Counted from the stretch's first letter, positions 25,992 to 35,516 are shown. The stretch is DNA of 64,000 nt from an uncultured Lachnospiraceae bacterium (GCA_902787715.1 CADAHQ010000002.1:62001-126000), one strand, 5' to 3'. The notes: generated from the letters alone by a model not told the origin. Made by a program: numbers and translations.

Positions 25992-27353
25992 ATGAAGAAG
26001 AGTGGTTTGTTATGGGGTGTTTTATTGGTAACCGCGATGCTGTTGCTGACATCGTGCGGAAAGTCCGGAGAAGAACCGGAAAGTCCGTCAGTAACCCCTG
26101 CTCCGACAGCAACGGTTTCGCCGACGCCATTCGAGGAAGATAATCCTGCGCCCCATGTTGTGTGGGCCGTTCATTTCACTGCCAATATTTCCAAAGAAAA
26201 CCAGGCGAAAGTGCAAGCGTTTTTGAATGAGAAAGGAATCGATTGCCGAGTTGATTTTGTCTCTGTACCGAACCTTGTCGGAGATGACTATGCACAATGG
26301 CTTGATGAGAGAAAGACAGAGAATCAGGCGCCGGATATTTTATCTTCCTGTGTGTGGCAGTACGGTATTCCGGAAGCGGTTGAGTTTTTGAAAAAAGAGT
26401 TCCATCCGCTGGACGAATTTCTGGGTTCGAACGACGGAAAAGCACTGCAGGATTCCTATGCGGCTGTGGAATGGAAAGCCTCGACGGTGGAAGGCAAGAT
26501 TTATACAATTCCTTTGCGGCTGTCCGGGCAACGTGATACAACGAAATACATTTATGTCGATAATCGGTATAAAGAGGCTTTTGAAGCTTCGTTTGACGGG
26601 ACCTATGAGTCGCTGCGGAAGATTCGGGACGAGATTGCGGATACGGGCGCAGTGATTGGTACGAGTGGATTCGGAGAATCTCTGCTGCAGGCATTTGCCG
26701 GGTGCAGCGCCGTTTACGGTTCGTGCAGGGTGTCGACATGCTCACCGGTGGATTTGACCCGCGAGCCGGAGGTGAAGAAACTCCTGCAGGACATTTATTC
26801 CGACTATCAAAACGGTGTTTGGGTTGATGCGGAAACGCCGGATAGAATCAGCGGCGGATTATTTGCATATGTGAACAACGGCCGAATCGCTGCCCCGGAA
26901 GGTTTTACGGAATACCGTTGGGCACCGGATTTGTTTAAAACTGCGGTATCCTTCAGCTACGGGGTGCTGGCTGCGTCTCCGAGGGCAGAACTTGCCATGA
27001 AGGTTTTGAGTGTATGTTACTCGGATCCGGAGATCGCGTCCCTGCTCAGCTGGCAATGCTCTGACGGGGAAAACTGGGTGGAATGCACTGAATACCTGAA
27101 AACGTGTAAACCCACTGCTTTGACCGGGTTCGTTCCGCGATTGTCGGAAGAGCAGATGAAGGCGTTGACGCGCTATGATGAGGACCTGTTTACGCTGTGT
27201 TCAAAGATGCAAGTCAATCGGGGCGGAAAGATGGAACTGAATTCGGAATTTCTGTCGTTGCTTGATGAATTTTACGCGAATCCTTCGGACTACGGGGATG
27301 TTTTTGAGGAGATAAACAAGCAACTTTCGACATGGACGAAAGGTAAGGTGTGA
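25992..27353 (+). CDS. Extracellular solute-binding-protein-like lipoprotein
   Basis: 453 residues from the ATG at 25992 (GGGAGAAGGA upstream). Lipobox LLTSC puts the lipid Cys at about residue 23, followed by a PTP-rich linker. The rest has the general shape of a type 1 sugar-binding protein (DYAQWLDERK, APDILSSCVWQYG, a CLUST-like SFSYGVLAAS), but permease genes are absent nearby. Translation is coupled to the next gene through TGATG at 27351. It may be a receptor or sensor rather than a transport component. Confidence 0.75.
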   Translation: MKKSGLLWGVLLVTAMLLLTSCGKSGEEPESPSVTPAPTATVSPTPFEEDNPAPHVVWAVHFTANISKENQAKVQAFLNEKGIDCRVDFVSVPNLVGDDYAQWLDERKTENQAPDILSSCVWQYGIPEAVEFLKKEFHPLDEFLGSNDGKALQDSYAAVEWKASTVEGKIYTIPLRLSGQRDTTKYIYVDNRYKEAFEASFDGTYESLRKIRDEIADTGAVIGTSGFGESLLQAFAGCSAVYGSCRVSTCSPVDLTREPEVKKLLQDIYSDYQNGVWVDAETPDRISGGLFAYVNNGRIAAPEGFTEYRWAPDLFKTAVSFSYGVLAASPRAELAMKVLSVCYSDPEIASLLSWQCSDGENWVECTEYLKTCKPTALTGFVPRLSEEQMKALTRYDEDLFTLCSKMQVNRGGKMELNSEFLSLLDEFYANPSDYGDVFEEINKQLSTWTKGKV

Positions 27354-28630
27354 TGGTTATGAAAGCAGCACGGAACAACCGCGGAAAATGCAGCGTTCTG
27401 GTGCTGCTTTTTTGCGTTTGCATGGCATTGACGGCGTGTGGAAAACATCCGGGCCGGGAGCCGATTGGGGAGGACGGAACGGTTTCAAATGAAGATTTTG
27501 TCTGCCTGAGCATGTTCGGTTCGTTTTTTACGGAAAACTATGTGTTGTATCACGACAATCATTTTCGCCTGCAATTCTTTGACGTCTCCGGAAAAACAGA
27601 TATTGTCTTTTGCTTTACTCCGGGCTGCAGTCATGAGGAAGAAAAACGCTCCGTGACGGGCGAGGTGTTGGAGAAGGGGTGTATTGCCTATGATTTTTCG
27701 CGATATACCGTTATGCTGCAAGGGGATTATTGTTATTTCCTGGACAACGAGACGGGGGAGGTTGTCCGGTCGGACGCCCGGGGCGAGAATCGAAAGGTTG
27801 TTGGAAGGATTCCGTTGTACATTCTTCCCGACGAGGTGTTCTTCTCGGAAAATGCACTTTATGTGACGTATTGCAACAACTATGAAATGATTGAAACCAA
27901 GGATGAGAACGGAGAGATCCGCTGGATTGTCGGGGATGCAAAAGAGAAACGGTCGTGTGGAATACTCCGGGTTGATCTCGCTGACGGTCGATGCACGGAG
28001 GTGTTTCAGGCAGAAGAGTACAGCGCATTGATACAACAGTATGATGTTCGCGGGAATCATCTTTACTTTCAGTACTCGTATTATGACATTCCGTATATCA
28101 GCCCGAACATGGAAACCACGGATTCTTCTGTGACGATTCCGGAGGGGCTTACCGCCGAGAATTATTGGGAAGAAATGCCGAAACATGCATGGTATGGCAT
28201 CTATGATTACAATATCACCACAGGAGAACTTCGGGTTGTTGCGGAGAAACAGCAAAGCAAGGGTGTATTCCTGTGTAAAGATTTCTATGCCGTTGCGAGG
28301 GAAGAAACCACAGAATTGTATCGATACACCGGAGAATACCTTCGGAAGCTGGATTTTTCGTTCGGAAGAGGGGTCAGGAGCGATAGCGGACTGATTTGCA
28401 ATAAAGGGCAGGACACCGTGCTTGTTGATGAAACCACCGGAGAAATCGTGAAACAATCGACGATTTCCGCTGATCAATTCGTTGCGCATGCAATTATCGG
28501 GGAGAGCTGTTACGGTTACTATCGCGGTGAGAGCGGCTGGTCGTTAGGATACCTCCCGACAAAGGATTTTTGGGAGAACAATCTGTCCAATGCGGTGGTA
28601 TTTGCCCAGCGCGAGATGACTTCTAAATAA
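27353..28630 (+). CDS. Propeller-like lipoprotein, DUF5050-type
   Basis: 425 residues; the ATG at 27353 overlaps the previous stop by one base (TGATG). Signal peptide with lipobox ALTAC at about residues 22-26. The repeated pattern of short beta segments with turns, and the early CFTPGCSHEE..C box, resemble the extracellular DUF5050-like beta-propeller lipoproteins common in Lachnospiraceae. The pairing with the solute-binding-like lipoprotein suggests a joint surface function, unknown. Confidence 0.72.
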   Translation: MVMKAARNNRGKCSVLVLLFCVCMALTACGKHPGREPIGEDGTVSNEDFVCLSMFGSFFTENYVLYHDNHFRLQFFDVSGKTDIVFCFTPGCSHEEEKRSVTGEVLEKGCIAYDFSRYTVMLQGDYCYFLDNETGEVVRSDARGENRKVVGRIPLYILPDEVFFSENALYVTYCNNYEMIETKDENGEIRWIVGDAKEKRSCGILRVDLADGRCTEVFQAEEYSALIQQYDVRGNHLYFQYSYYDIPYISPNMETTDSSVTIPEGLTAENYWEEMPKHAWYGIYDYNITTGELRVVAEKQQSKGVFLCKDFYAVAREETTELYRYTGEYLRKLDFSFGRGVRSDSGLICNKGQDTVLVDETTGEIVKQSTISADQFVAHAIIGESCYGYYRGESGWSLGYLPTKDFWENNLSNAVVFAQREMTSK

Positions 28631-28717
28631 TTTTCCCATAAATTCCGGAGACTGCCTCGTATCTATGGCAAAACCCGGAAAGGAGAGGGCGACCGTGGGG
28701 CGCCCGGGAAAGATACG

Positions 28718-29182
28718 ATGCGTGGGAAAGACAAATGCAGAATTTTAAAGCAGATTCGCAAGAAGATTGCCGATGAGAACGAGATTCCGTACGTTGTGGA
28801 GGAGTGCAAGCACAAGGGCGAATGCAAAGGCACCTGCCCGAAATGCGAGGCGGATCTCAAGATGCTTGAGCGCGAGCTGTCGCTTCGGCACAAGATCGGC
28901 AAGACCGTGGCTATCGCGGGCATTGCGGCCGGAATGATGACCATGACGACAGGATGCGATATCGATGATGTTACTTCCGCTTTGAAGCAGATTGTCGGCA
29001 TCGAGTCGCACAATCCGGTGATGGGAGAGATGTTGCCTCCGGAAACCGGCGTAATCGAGCTGGATGGAGATGTCGCCGTTCCGCAGAACGATGATTGGCA
29101 GGGCGGTTTGGTATATCAAAATAAGGATATCGATTGGGATGTGACCGAAGGGGAAATGATTCCGCCGGAACTGCAGGAGTGA
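28718..29182 (+). CDS. Cys-rich precursor-like protein paired with a radical SAM enzyme
   Basis: 154 residues. Residues about 29-45 carry C-x6-C-x3-C-x2-C (CKHKGECKGTCPKC), a pattern typical for a metal or Fe-S site. A hydrophobic segment is at about 62-82. The C-terminal third is acidic and contains two matching motifs, GEMLPPE (about 105) and GEMIPPE (about 145), as if repeated. The gene ends 4 bases before the radical SAM start, so the two are co-translated. A partner or substrate of that enzyme is inferred; no characterised homologue is known to me. Confidence 0.75.
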   Translation: MRGKDKCRILKQIRKKIADENEIPYVVEECKHKGECKGTCPKCEADLKMLERELSLRHKIGKTVAIAGIAAGMMTMTTGCDIDDVTSALKQIVGIESHNPVMGEMLPPETGVIELDGDVAVPQNDDWQGGLVYQNKDIDWDVTEGEMIPPELQE

Positions 29183-29186
29183 TGCT

Positions 29187-29810
29187 GTGAACAAGAATGT
29201 TACCATGCCCTTTATCGCGATGGATCGCCTTCGGATGACCACGGACGGTGACGGCGTAACCACCCTTGTGGCTTCCAAGGGCTGTCCCCTCGCCTGCCGA
29301 TACTGCCTGAACAAGGATGTCTTAGCCGAGTCCGTACCGAGCCGGCCGATCACGCCGCAGGAGCTTTTTGAGAAGGTGAAGATCGATGACCTTTACTTCC
29401 GCGCCACCGGTGGGGGAGTGGTGTTCGGCGGCGGAGAGTCGCTGCTGCACGCCCGGTTTATCGCGGCATTTGCCGAGCTTGTTCCGAAAGACTGGAAGAT
29501 CCTTGCGGAGACATGCCTAAACGTTCCCACGGACCTTCTGAACGCGGCGCTCCCTGCGGTCGACACCTGGATTGTGGATATCAAGGACATGAATCCCGAA
29601 ATCTACCGGGCATACACCGGACAGGACAATGCGCAGGTGCTAAAGAATCTCCGCGCGCTTGCGGAGGCCGGTCGCTGCGATGATGTCACAATACGCGTTC
29701 CGCTGATTCCTTCCTTCAACACGGAGGAGGACCGGGCGCGAAGCGTCGAAGCTGTCAAGAAGATCGGGCCGTTTACGAAGTTTGATTTGTTTTCGTATAT
29801 GGTGCATTGA
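29187..29810 (+). CDS. Small radical SAM enzyme (PflA-like)
   Basis: 207 residues from GTG 29187 with AGGAG seven bases upstream. The [4Fe-4S] motif CxxxCxxC is Cys33, Cys37 and Cys40 (GCPLACRYC). A GGGES box stands where PflA has GGEP, and DIKDMNPEIYRAYTG matches the DIK region of glycyl-radical activating enzymes. It is shorter than PflA (about 245) and lacks an extra ferredoxin domain. No glycyl-radical enzyme is present in the window, and the only neighbour is the Cys-rich protein 4 bases upstream, which is the likely partner. Confidence 0.88.
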   Translation: MNKNVTMPFIAMDRLRMTTDGDGVTTLVASKGCPLACRYCLNKDVLAESVPSRPITPQELFEKVKIDDLYFRATGGGVVFGGGESLLHARFIAAFAELVPKDWKILAETCLNVPTDLLNAALPAVDTWIVDIKDMNPEIYRAYTGQDNAQVLKNLRALAEAGRCDDVTIRVPLIPSFNTEEDRARSVEAVKKIGPFTKFDLFSYMVH

Positions 29811-29997
29811 TGAAGATTTATGAGTACAATTAGTTGATTTTCTGATGAATCCTAGGTAAAATAGAGGAAAGAAGGCCTTCGCAAACCTTCGTGTCCAGAC
29901 AAATGTGTTTTGTAAGATATAAACTACTCGTAGGTCGTTTGCCAATATCGGATGATAAAGGCGATTGGTCAAATATGCACTAGAAATGAGATTAACG

Positions 29998-31089
29998 ATG
30001 AAAACTATTTTAAACAGAGCATTGTTCTTTGCAGTTGTATGGTTGACGGTAGTCCTTTGCCTCACGAAGACGGCAGTGGCGGATGATTTAGACATAGACA
30101 GTGAAGATGGACAAAGCGTAGAAATCCATGAAGCGTTGATGGGCTTTTTGTTTGCTAACGGATATGATTTCAATAAAGAGTATTACTGCTCGAATGCTTA
30201 TAAAATTTGGGGCAGTGATGTGCCGGATAATATTGTTTTCTTTGTGTTTTGTGAGAATCGATGTATCGGTGAACTAGTTTATTCATCGAGAGCTAATGCT
30301 AGTTCGTTCTATCAGGAGCATTGTGAGATTGTGACTGAATTGGCAAACCAAGAGTGCCCGATTGTTGCCTGTTCTGGTAAAGGGGGAGGTTTGTGTATCG
30401 TGAGTTCGGAGGGGAGCTTTTGCCTTTGGGGTGAGGATATAATAGATGATAGTTTTTTTAACACAGAGAGCCTCGAGAAATGCGCAATCACAATCAGGAA
30501 AAAAAGAATATCATTTGTACTATATGGAAGTAGGCACTGCCAGTCACGTTTAGAAACAGATGAGAGCAGTTATTTGAGCGTGCCAGTTATTGCCAATGCA
30601 ACGTCGCCGGATACGGAAGTGGGGCTATGCTGGCTTGCCTCTATATTATCCATGCTTCAGTATTCAAATAAGGCATACGGGCATACTACTCTAAGCTTAT
30701 ATTACTATGTCAAGATGAGTGTTTACGTACAGAATGAGCCCTACCCAAGGGGTATAACACCGTTTATCGAGGGAACGTTCGGACTATTCAATTATCCGGT
30801 TTCTTTTACGGAAGCTGGCATGACTTTTGATTCGGTAAAAACAGTAATTAATACCGGTAAACCTATATGGGTAGCACTCATGACATCCGATTTATTGGAT
30901 GCACATGCGGTTGTGCTTTGTGGTTATCGGGCCTTTTCGCATACGGGGGCCTTTTTTTACAGATACTATCGATTAATGGATCCAAATTGCACGAACTATG
31001 TTACTGTCTCCGTGAGCGGTACTGGAACAAACTTTACCTACGATAATGGGGGAACGATATACTCTCTTTGGACATCAAATTACAAATAG
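29998..31089 (+). CDS. Secreted C39-like papain-fold peptidase
   Basis: 363 residues from the ATG at 29998; the ribosome site is poor. Signal peptide about 1-28 (ALFFAVVWLTVVLCLTKTAVA). The C-terminal half has the ordered catalytic residues of a papain-like C39 peptidase: Cys211 in GLCWLAS, His303 in DAHAVV and Asp/Asn at 328 in MDPN. The N-terminal 180 residues resemble a pro- or recognition domain. C39-like enzymes may cleave bacteriocin leaders or cell-wall peptides; which applies here is unknown. The base composition (AT-rich) differs from the flanking core genes. Confidence 0.85.
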   Translation: MKTILNRALFFAVVWLTVVLCLTKTAVADDLDIDSEDGQSVEIHEALMGFLFANGYDFNKEYYCSNAYKIWGSDVPDNIVFFVFCENRCIGELVYSSRANASSFYQEHCEIVTELANQECPIVACSGKGGGLCIVSSEGSFCLWGEDIIDDSFFNTESLEKCAITIRKKRISFVLYGSRHCQSRLETDESSYLSVPVIANATSPDTEVGLCWLASILSMLQYSNKAYGHTTLSLYYYVKMSVYVQNEPYPRGITPFIEGTFGLFNYPVSFTEAGMTFDSVKTVINTGKPIWVALMTSDLLDAHAVVLCGYRAFSHTGAFFYRYYRLMDPNCTNYVTVSVSGTGTNFTYDNGGTIYSLWTSNYK

Positions 31090-31146
31090 ATTAATTGGAA
31101 CAGGAATGCAACGTAGAGTGAGATATAGTAAATGTTGTGAGGTCTT

Positions 31147-31542
31147 ATGTTGATGAATCATCGAAGAATCCTTTTTGCAGGCCTAATACTGTTTCTCGTT
31201 TTTTTTGAAACGGGATGCGGAAAAAACGGAAAGAACACTGTTGAGACCGGCATTACGTTGAGTCCGACCGCAACAAGTACTCCAACGGTATGCCCGGGCC
31301 TTCCCCCTTTTTATGTTGTGCTTGACGGCACCCGTTTGCAAATTGGCGAAATAACGGAGCTTGATTTATCGGAAAATACTATTGGAACTATCGAGTGCTT
31401 CACGGGAGATACATATACGCTGCCGACCGAAGAGAGACAGACCAATTACGAGCCGTATAATGGATGTGCTTACGCAAAAGAAGGAGAGAGTTGGTATTTG
31501 TATTTTGAAAGTCATTGGTATCGCTTGAAGACGGACGAATGA
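31147..31542 (+). CDS. Short lipoprotein with a paralogous C-terminal block
   Basis: 131 residues from ATG 31147 (GAGG only four bases upstream) or MNHRR at 31153. Lipobox ETGC puts the lipid Cys at about residue 25; a Thr/Pro/Ser linker follows. The C-terminal QTNYEPYNGC..WYLYF..WYRL block closely parallels the end of the protein at 23298, so both may belong to one family. Confidence 0.75.
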   Translation: MLMNHRRILFAGLILFLVFFETGCGKNGKNTVETGITLSPTATSTPTVCPGLPPFYVVLDGTRLQIGEITELDLSENTIGTIECFTGDTYTLPTEERQTNYEPYNGCAYAKEGESWYLYFESHWYRLKTDE

Positions 31543-31624
31543 AAAAGGAGTAATACAATTCGAGGGAGAAGGAAAAGATATCGAAGGCTTTTTGACAAGA
31601 ATGCCAAGATTGTAAGAAAGGCTC

Positions 31625-31653
31625 TTGACAAGCCGAGCGCGGTGGGCTATATT
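31625..31653 (+). promoter_or_regulatory. Promoter of the ileS T-box transcript
   Basis: TTGACA and TATATT with a 17-base spacer, directly upstream of the T-box leader. Confidence 0.85.
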
Positions 31654-31659
31654 GTGGTA

Positions 31660-31920
31660 CATACAGCGAAAGACATTGACGGAGACAGTACTCTGCATGG
31701 GAAGGCCGAAGCGAGCCGGGGGCGGTGTGAGCCCGGTGCTGTGAAGTGCAGAAGGAAGATCCCTCCGAAGTCGTGCAGGTGAACGGAGCATTCCAAGTAA
31801 CCGGTGCCGGCCGTCCGCCGTTACCGGACAACGTATAGACTGCGCAGCAGTGTACGCAAAATAGGTGGTTATCAATGAGAATCCGGGTCCTCATCCTGTT
31901 TTGGATGGGGACCCTTTTTT
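31660..31920 (+). promoter_or_regulatory. T-box leader of ileS, isoleucine specifier
   Basis: The leader has AGTA, the stem I distal GAGCCGGGG..GGTGTGAGCCCGG pair, the specifier ATC at 31759-31761 in GAAG-ATC, the T-box AGGTGGTTA at 31862, and a terminator (31885-31920, 12-bp stem and six T). Uncharged tRNA-Ile should relieve termination. Confidence 0.9.
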
Positions 31921-32133
31921 GCGCGCTAAGCGAGTGCAATCCCGCCGCCGGAGGGCGGCGATGGTGCGAATACGCCCTCGCGAAGGCAACGCTTTCGGCG
32001 AGGCGGATGGGCAGCATCGAGAGCGTACGAAATACGCGACGGGATTACCGAGCGCACGTACACCGAGCGAGCTCTGCTCGCGAGGCTGCGCAATGAGAAT
32101 TATTCAGAGTACTACAGCAAGGAGGACACAGAT
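31921..32133 (+). other. GC-rich structured spacer between T-box terminator and ileS
   Basis: About 210 bases separate the T-box terminator from the ileS ATG, far longer than needed. It holds no gene I can support, but has several hairpins: CGCCGCC/GGGCGGCG at about 31943, CGCC..TCGC/GCGA..GGCG at about 31972, and GAGC..GCTC near 32065. It ends with AAGGAGG at 32119. Confidence 0.55.
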
Positions 32134-35100
32134 ATGTACGAAAAAGTGGATGCCGGTATGAATTTTGTGGACCGCGAGAAAGAAGTTCTTGCGTTCTGGA
32201 AGGCCAATGACATCTTCAAAAAGAGTATGGATTCGCGGAAGAAGGGTCCGACCTACACCTTCTACGACGGACCGCCGACCGCCAACGGCAAGCCGCACAT
32301 CGGCCACGTGCTGACGCGTGTCATCAAGGACATGATCCCGCGCTACCGTACCATGAAGGGCTTCATGGTGCCCCGCAAGGCCGGCTGGGATACGCACGGT
32401 CTGCCGGTTGAGATCGAGGTCGAGAAGCTTTTGGGCATCAACGGCAAGGACCAGATCGAGGCGTACGGTCTCGAGCCGTTTATCGACAAATGCAAGGAAT
32501 CCGTATGGAAATACAAGGGCATGTGGGAGGATTTTTCCGGCACCGTCGGTTTCTGGGCGGACATGGACAACCCTTACGTGACCTATCACGATGATTACAT
32601 CGAGTCCGAGTGGTGGGCGCTTCGCCAGATCTGGGACAAGGGCCTTCTCTACAAGGGCTTCAAGATTGTTCCCTACTGCCCGCGCTGCGGAACGCCGCTT
32701 TCGTCGGCGGAGGTTTCCCAGGGCTACAAGACCGTGAAGGAGCGCTCCGCTGTTGTCCGCTTTAAGGCGGTGGGCGAGGACGCATACTTCTTAGCGTGGA
32801 CCACCACGCCGTGGACGCTTCCCTCGAACGTTGCTCTCTGCGTGAATCCTTCTGATACGTATGTTAAGGTGAAGGCCGCTGACGGCTACACCTACTATCT
32901 TGCGGAAGCTTTGGCGGACACCGTTTTGGCACCTCTTGCAAAGGACGGCGCTCCGGCTTACGAAGTACTTGAAACCTTCAAGGGTACCGACCTTGAGCGC
33001 CGTGAGTACGAGCCTCTGTACACCTGCGCTGCCGATGAGGCGAAGAAGCAGGGGAAGAAGGCATTTTACGTGACCTGCGATGACTATGTTACCATGTCCG
33101 ACGGTACCGGCATCGTTCATATCGCTCCTGCCTTCGGTGAGGATGACGCCAATGTCGGCCGCAACTACAATCTGCCGCTTGTGCAGATGGTTAACGAGAA
33201 GGGCGTGATGCTCGACGTGACGCCGTTCGCCGGCATGCGCTGCAAGCCCACGGCTGCGGAGATGGAGAAGGGCGCCGTAAGCGCCGACCCCGAGGTTATC
33301 AAGGATTTGTCTGCGCGCAAGCTGTTGTTCGACGCTCCGAAGTTTGAGCACGAGTATCCGCACTGCTGGCGCTGCGACACGCCTTTGATCTACTATGCGC
33401 GTGAGTCGTGGTACATCCGCGAGACCGCTGTCCGCGATGACCTCGTGCGCAACAACAATACCGTCAACTGGATCCCCGAGTCCATCGGCAAAGGCCGTTT
33501 CGGCAACTGGCTTGAGAACATTCAGGACTGGGCTTTAAGCCGTAACCGTTACTGGGGCACGCCTCTCAACATCTGGGAGTGCGAGTGCGGCAACCGCGAG
33601 TGTGTCGGAAGCCGCGAAGAACTCGCGAAACTCTCCGGCAACCCGGCAAATGCGAAGGTGGAGCTGCACCGTCCGTACATCGACGCCGTGACGTTCCCCT
33701 GCCCGAAGTGCGGCAAGACGATGCACCGCGTTCCCGAGGTTATCGACTGCTGGTTCGACTCAGGCGCGATGCCTTTTGCGCAGCATCACTATCCGTTTGA
33801 AAACAAGGAGCTCTTTGAGCAGCAGTTCCCGGCGCAGTTCATCAGTGAAGCCGTTGACCAGACCCGCGGTTGGTTCCACTCTCTGATGGCGGAGTCGACT
33901 TTGCTGTTTAACAAGGCGCCGTACGAGAACGTTATCGTGCTCGGCCACGTTCAGGACGAGAACGGCCAGAAGATGAGCAAGAGCAAGGGCAACGCGGTTG
34001 ATCCTTTCGATGCTCTCGAGAAATTCGGCGCGGACGCGATCCGCTGGTATTTCTACATCAACAGCGCTCCGTGGCTGCCGAACCGCTTCCACGACAAGGC
34101 TGTTGTCGAGGGCCAGCGCAAATTCATGGGTACCCTTTGGAACACCTACGCGTTCTTCGTTTTGTACGCAAACATTGATAATTTTGACGCTACCAAATAT
34201 GCTTTGGAATATGATAAGCTTCCGGTCATGGACCGCTGGCTTCTGTCCCGCCTGATGACGACGGTTTCCGAGGTCGATGACGACCTTTGGAACTACCGCA
34301 TCCCCGAGGCTGCCCGTGCACTCGACTCGTTCGTTGACGAGATGAGCAACTGGTACGTGCGCCGCGGCCGCGAGCGTTTCTGGGCCAAGGGCATGGAGCA
34401 GGACAAGATCAACGCCTACATGACTTTGTACACGGCGCTTGTGACCATCGCCAAGACCGCCGCTCCCATGATTCCGTTCATGAGCGAGGCTATCTATCGC
34501 AATTTGGTTTGCTCGATTGACGCCTCTGCTCCGGAAAGCGTTCATCTGTGCGATTTCCCGACCGTAGAGAAGTCCTGGATTGACACCTCTTTGGAGAAGA
34601 ACATGGAGGAGGTTCTCGACATCGTGGTTCTCGGCCGCGCATGCCGCAACGCCTCCAACATCAAGCAGCGCCAGCCCATGTCCGAGATGTACGTGAAGAA
34701 CGACGTCGCTCTGAACGAGTTCTACAAGGAAATCATCGAGGACGAGCTGAACGTGAAGGAAGTTACCTTCCGCGAGGACGTCAGCGAGTTCACCGGCTAC
34801 ACCTTTAAGCCGCAGCTTCGCACCCTCGGTAAGCGCTTCGGCAAGCAGATCAACGCCGTGAAGGAAGCCCTTCTCGCGCTTGACTCCGCGAAGGCCATGG
34901 CCGAGCTGAACGCCACCGGCTCCGTCACCGTCACGATTGACGGCGTCGACGAGCAGATTGCGAAGGACGACCTTCTGATTGAAGCTAAGAAGGTGGATGG
35001 CTACGTTTCCGACTCCGACGGCAAGATCACCGTTGTCATGAACACGACGCTCACTCCCGAGCTCATCGAGGAAGGCTATGTCCGCGAGGTCATCAGCAAA

Positions 35101-35334
35101 GTCCAGACGATGCGCAAGGAAGCGGACTTCGAGGTCATGGACCACATCGTTCTCGCCATCAGCGGCAGCGACAAGCTCGACGCCATCTGCGCAGCCAACG
35201 AGGCGGAAATCCGCCGCGTGGTTCTTGCCGACAAGCTTGTATGCGGCTCCGCCGCAGAAGGCACGGTTACCGGCTACACCAAGGACTGGAACATCAACGG
35301 CGAGGACGTAACCGTTACTGTTGCGAAGGTGTGA
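32134..35334 (+). CDS. ileS: Isoleucyl-tRNA synthetase, IleRS2 type
   Basis: 1066 residues, the length of the eukaryotic-like IleRS2 class rather than the 930-residue IleRS1 class. HIGH is at about residues 55-58, the CP1 editing domain carries the TTTPWTLPSN box (about 228-237), and KMSKS is at about 613-617. An inserted Cys pair (CECGNREC and CPKCGK, about 487-527) suggests zinc sites. IleRS2 enzymes are naturally tolerant of pseudomonic acid (mupirocin), known from the family. It charges tRNA-Ile and its transcription is under the T-box at 31660. Confidence 0.97.
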   Translation: MYEKVDAGMNFVDREKEVLAFWKANDIFKKSMDSRKKGPTYTFYDGPPTANGKPHIGHVLTRVIKDMIPRYRTMKGFMVPRKAGWDTHGLPVEIEVEKLLGINGKDQIEAYGLEPFIDKCKESVWKYKGMWEDFSGTVGFWADMDNPYVTYHDDYIESEWWALRQIWDKGLLYKGFKIVPYCPRCGTPLSSAEVSQGYKTVKERSAVVRFKAVGEDAYFLAWTTTPWTLPSNVALCVNPSDTYVKVKAADGYTYYLAEALADTVLAPLAKDGAPAYEVLETFKGTDLERREYEPLYTCAADEAKKQGKKAFYVTCDDYVTMSDGTGIVHIAPAFGEDDANVGRNYNLPLVQMVNEKGVMLDVTPFAGMRCKPTAAEMEKGAVSADPEVIKDLSARKLLFDAPKFEHEYPHCWRCDTPLIYYARESWYIRETAVRDDLVRNNNTVNWIPESIGKGRFGNWLENIQDWALSRNRYWGTPLNIWECECGNRECVGSREELAKLSGNPANAKVELHRPYIDAVTFPCPKCGKTMHRVPEVIDCWFDSGAMPFAQHHYPFENKELFEQQFPAQFISEAVDQTRGWFHSLMAESTLLFNKAPYENVIVLGHVQDENGQKMSKSKGNAVDPFDALEKFGADAIRWYFYINSAPWLPNRFHDKAVVEGQRKFMGTLWNTYAFFVLYANIDNFDATKYALEYDKLPVMDRWLLSRLMTTVSEVDDDLWNYRIPEAARALDSFVDEMSNWYVRRGRERFWAKGMEQDKINAYMTLYTALVTIAKTAAPMIPFMSEAIYRNLVCSIDASAPESVHLCDFPTVEKSWIDTSLEKNMEEVLDIVVLGRACRNASNIKQRQPMSEMYVKNDVALNEFYKEIIEDELNVKEVTFREDVSEFTGYTFKPQLRTLGKRFGKQINAVKEALLALDSAKAMAELNATGSVTVTIDGVDEQIAKDDLLIEAKKVDGYVSDSDGKITVVMNTTLTPELIEEGYVREVISKVQTMRKEADFEVMDHIVLAISGSDKLDAICAANEAEIRRVVLADKLVCGSAAEGTVTGYTKDWNINGEDVTVTVAKV

Positions 35335-35374
35335 AACATCTATCATCAGAATTCATCTAACAAAAACATGCAGA

Positions 35375-35404
35375 GGTATGGCGGGCGTTTCCGCCCGCCA
35401 TACC
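35375..35404 (+). terminator. Stem-loop after ileS
   Basis: Perfect 13-bp GC-rich stem (GGTATGGCGGGCG / CGCCCGCCATACC) with a TTTC loop, 40 bases after the ileS stop. No T tract follows, so it could instead be a processing or stability element. Confidence 0.7.
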
Positions 35405-35516
35405 CTGAATTCTTTAAAGTAAATCTATTTGCAAGTCTCTTTAGCAGGTCTTTAAGCAATTTTTCCTTGGAAAGTCTTTTCGGTAAGTCTATTGGTTATT
35501 CTTCAAGTCGTAATTC

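Noticed and set aside
33760..35346. 528-residue minus-strand open frame
   Set aside because: Shadow of ileS, with no ribosome site or family motif.
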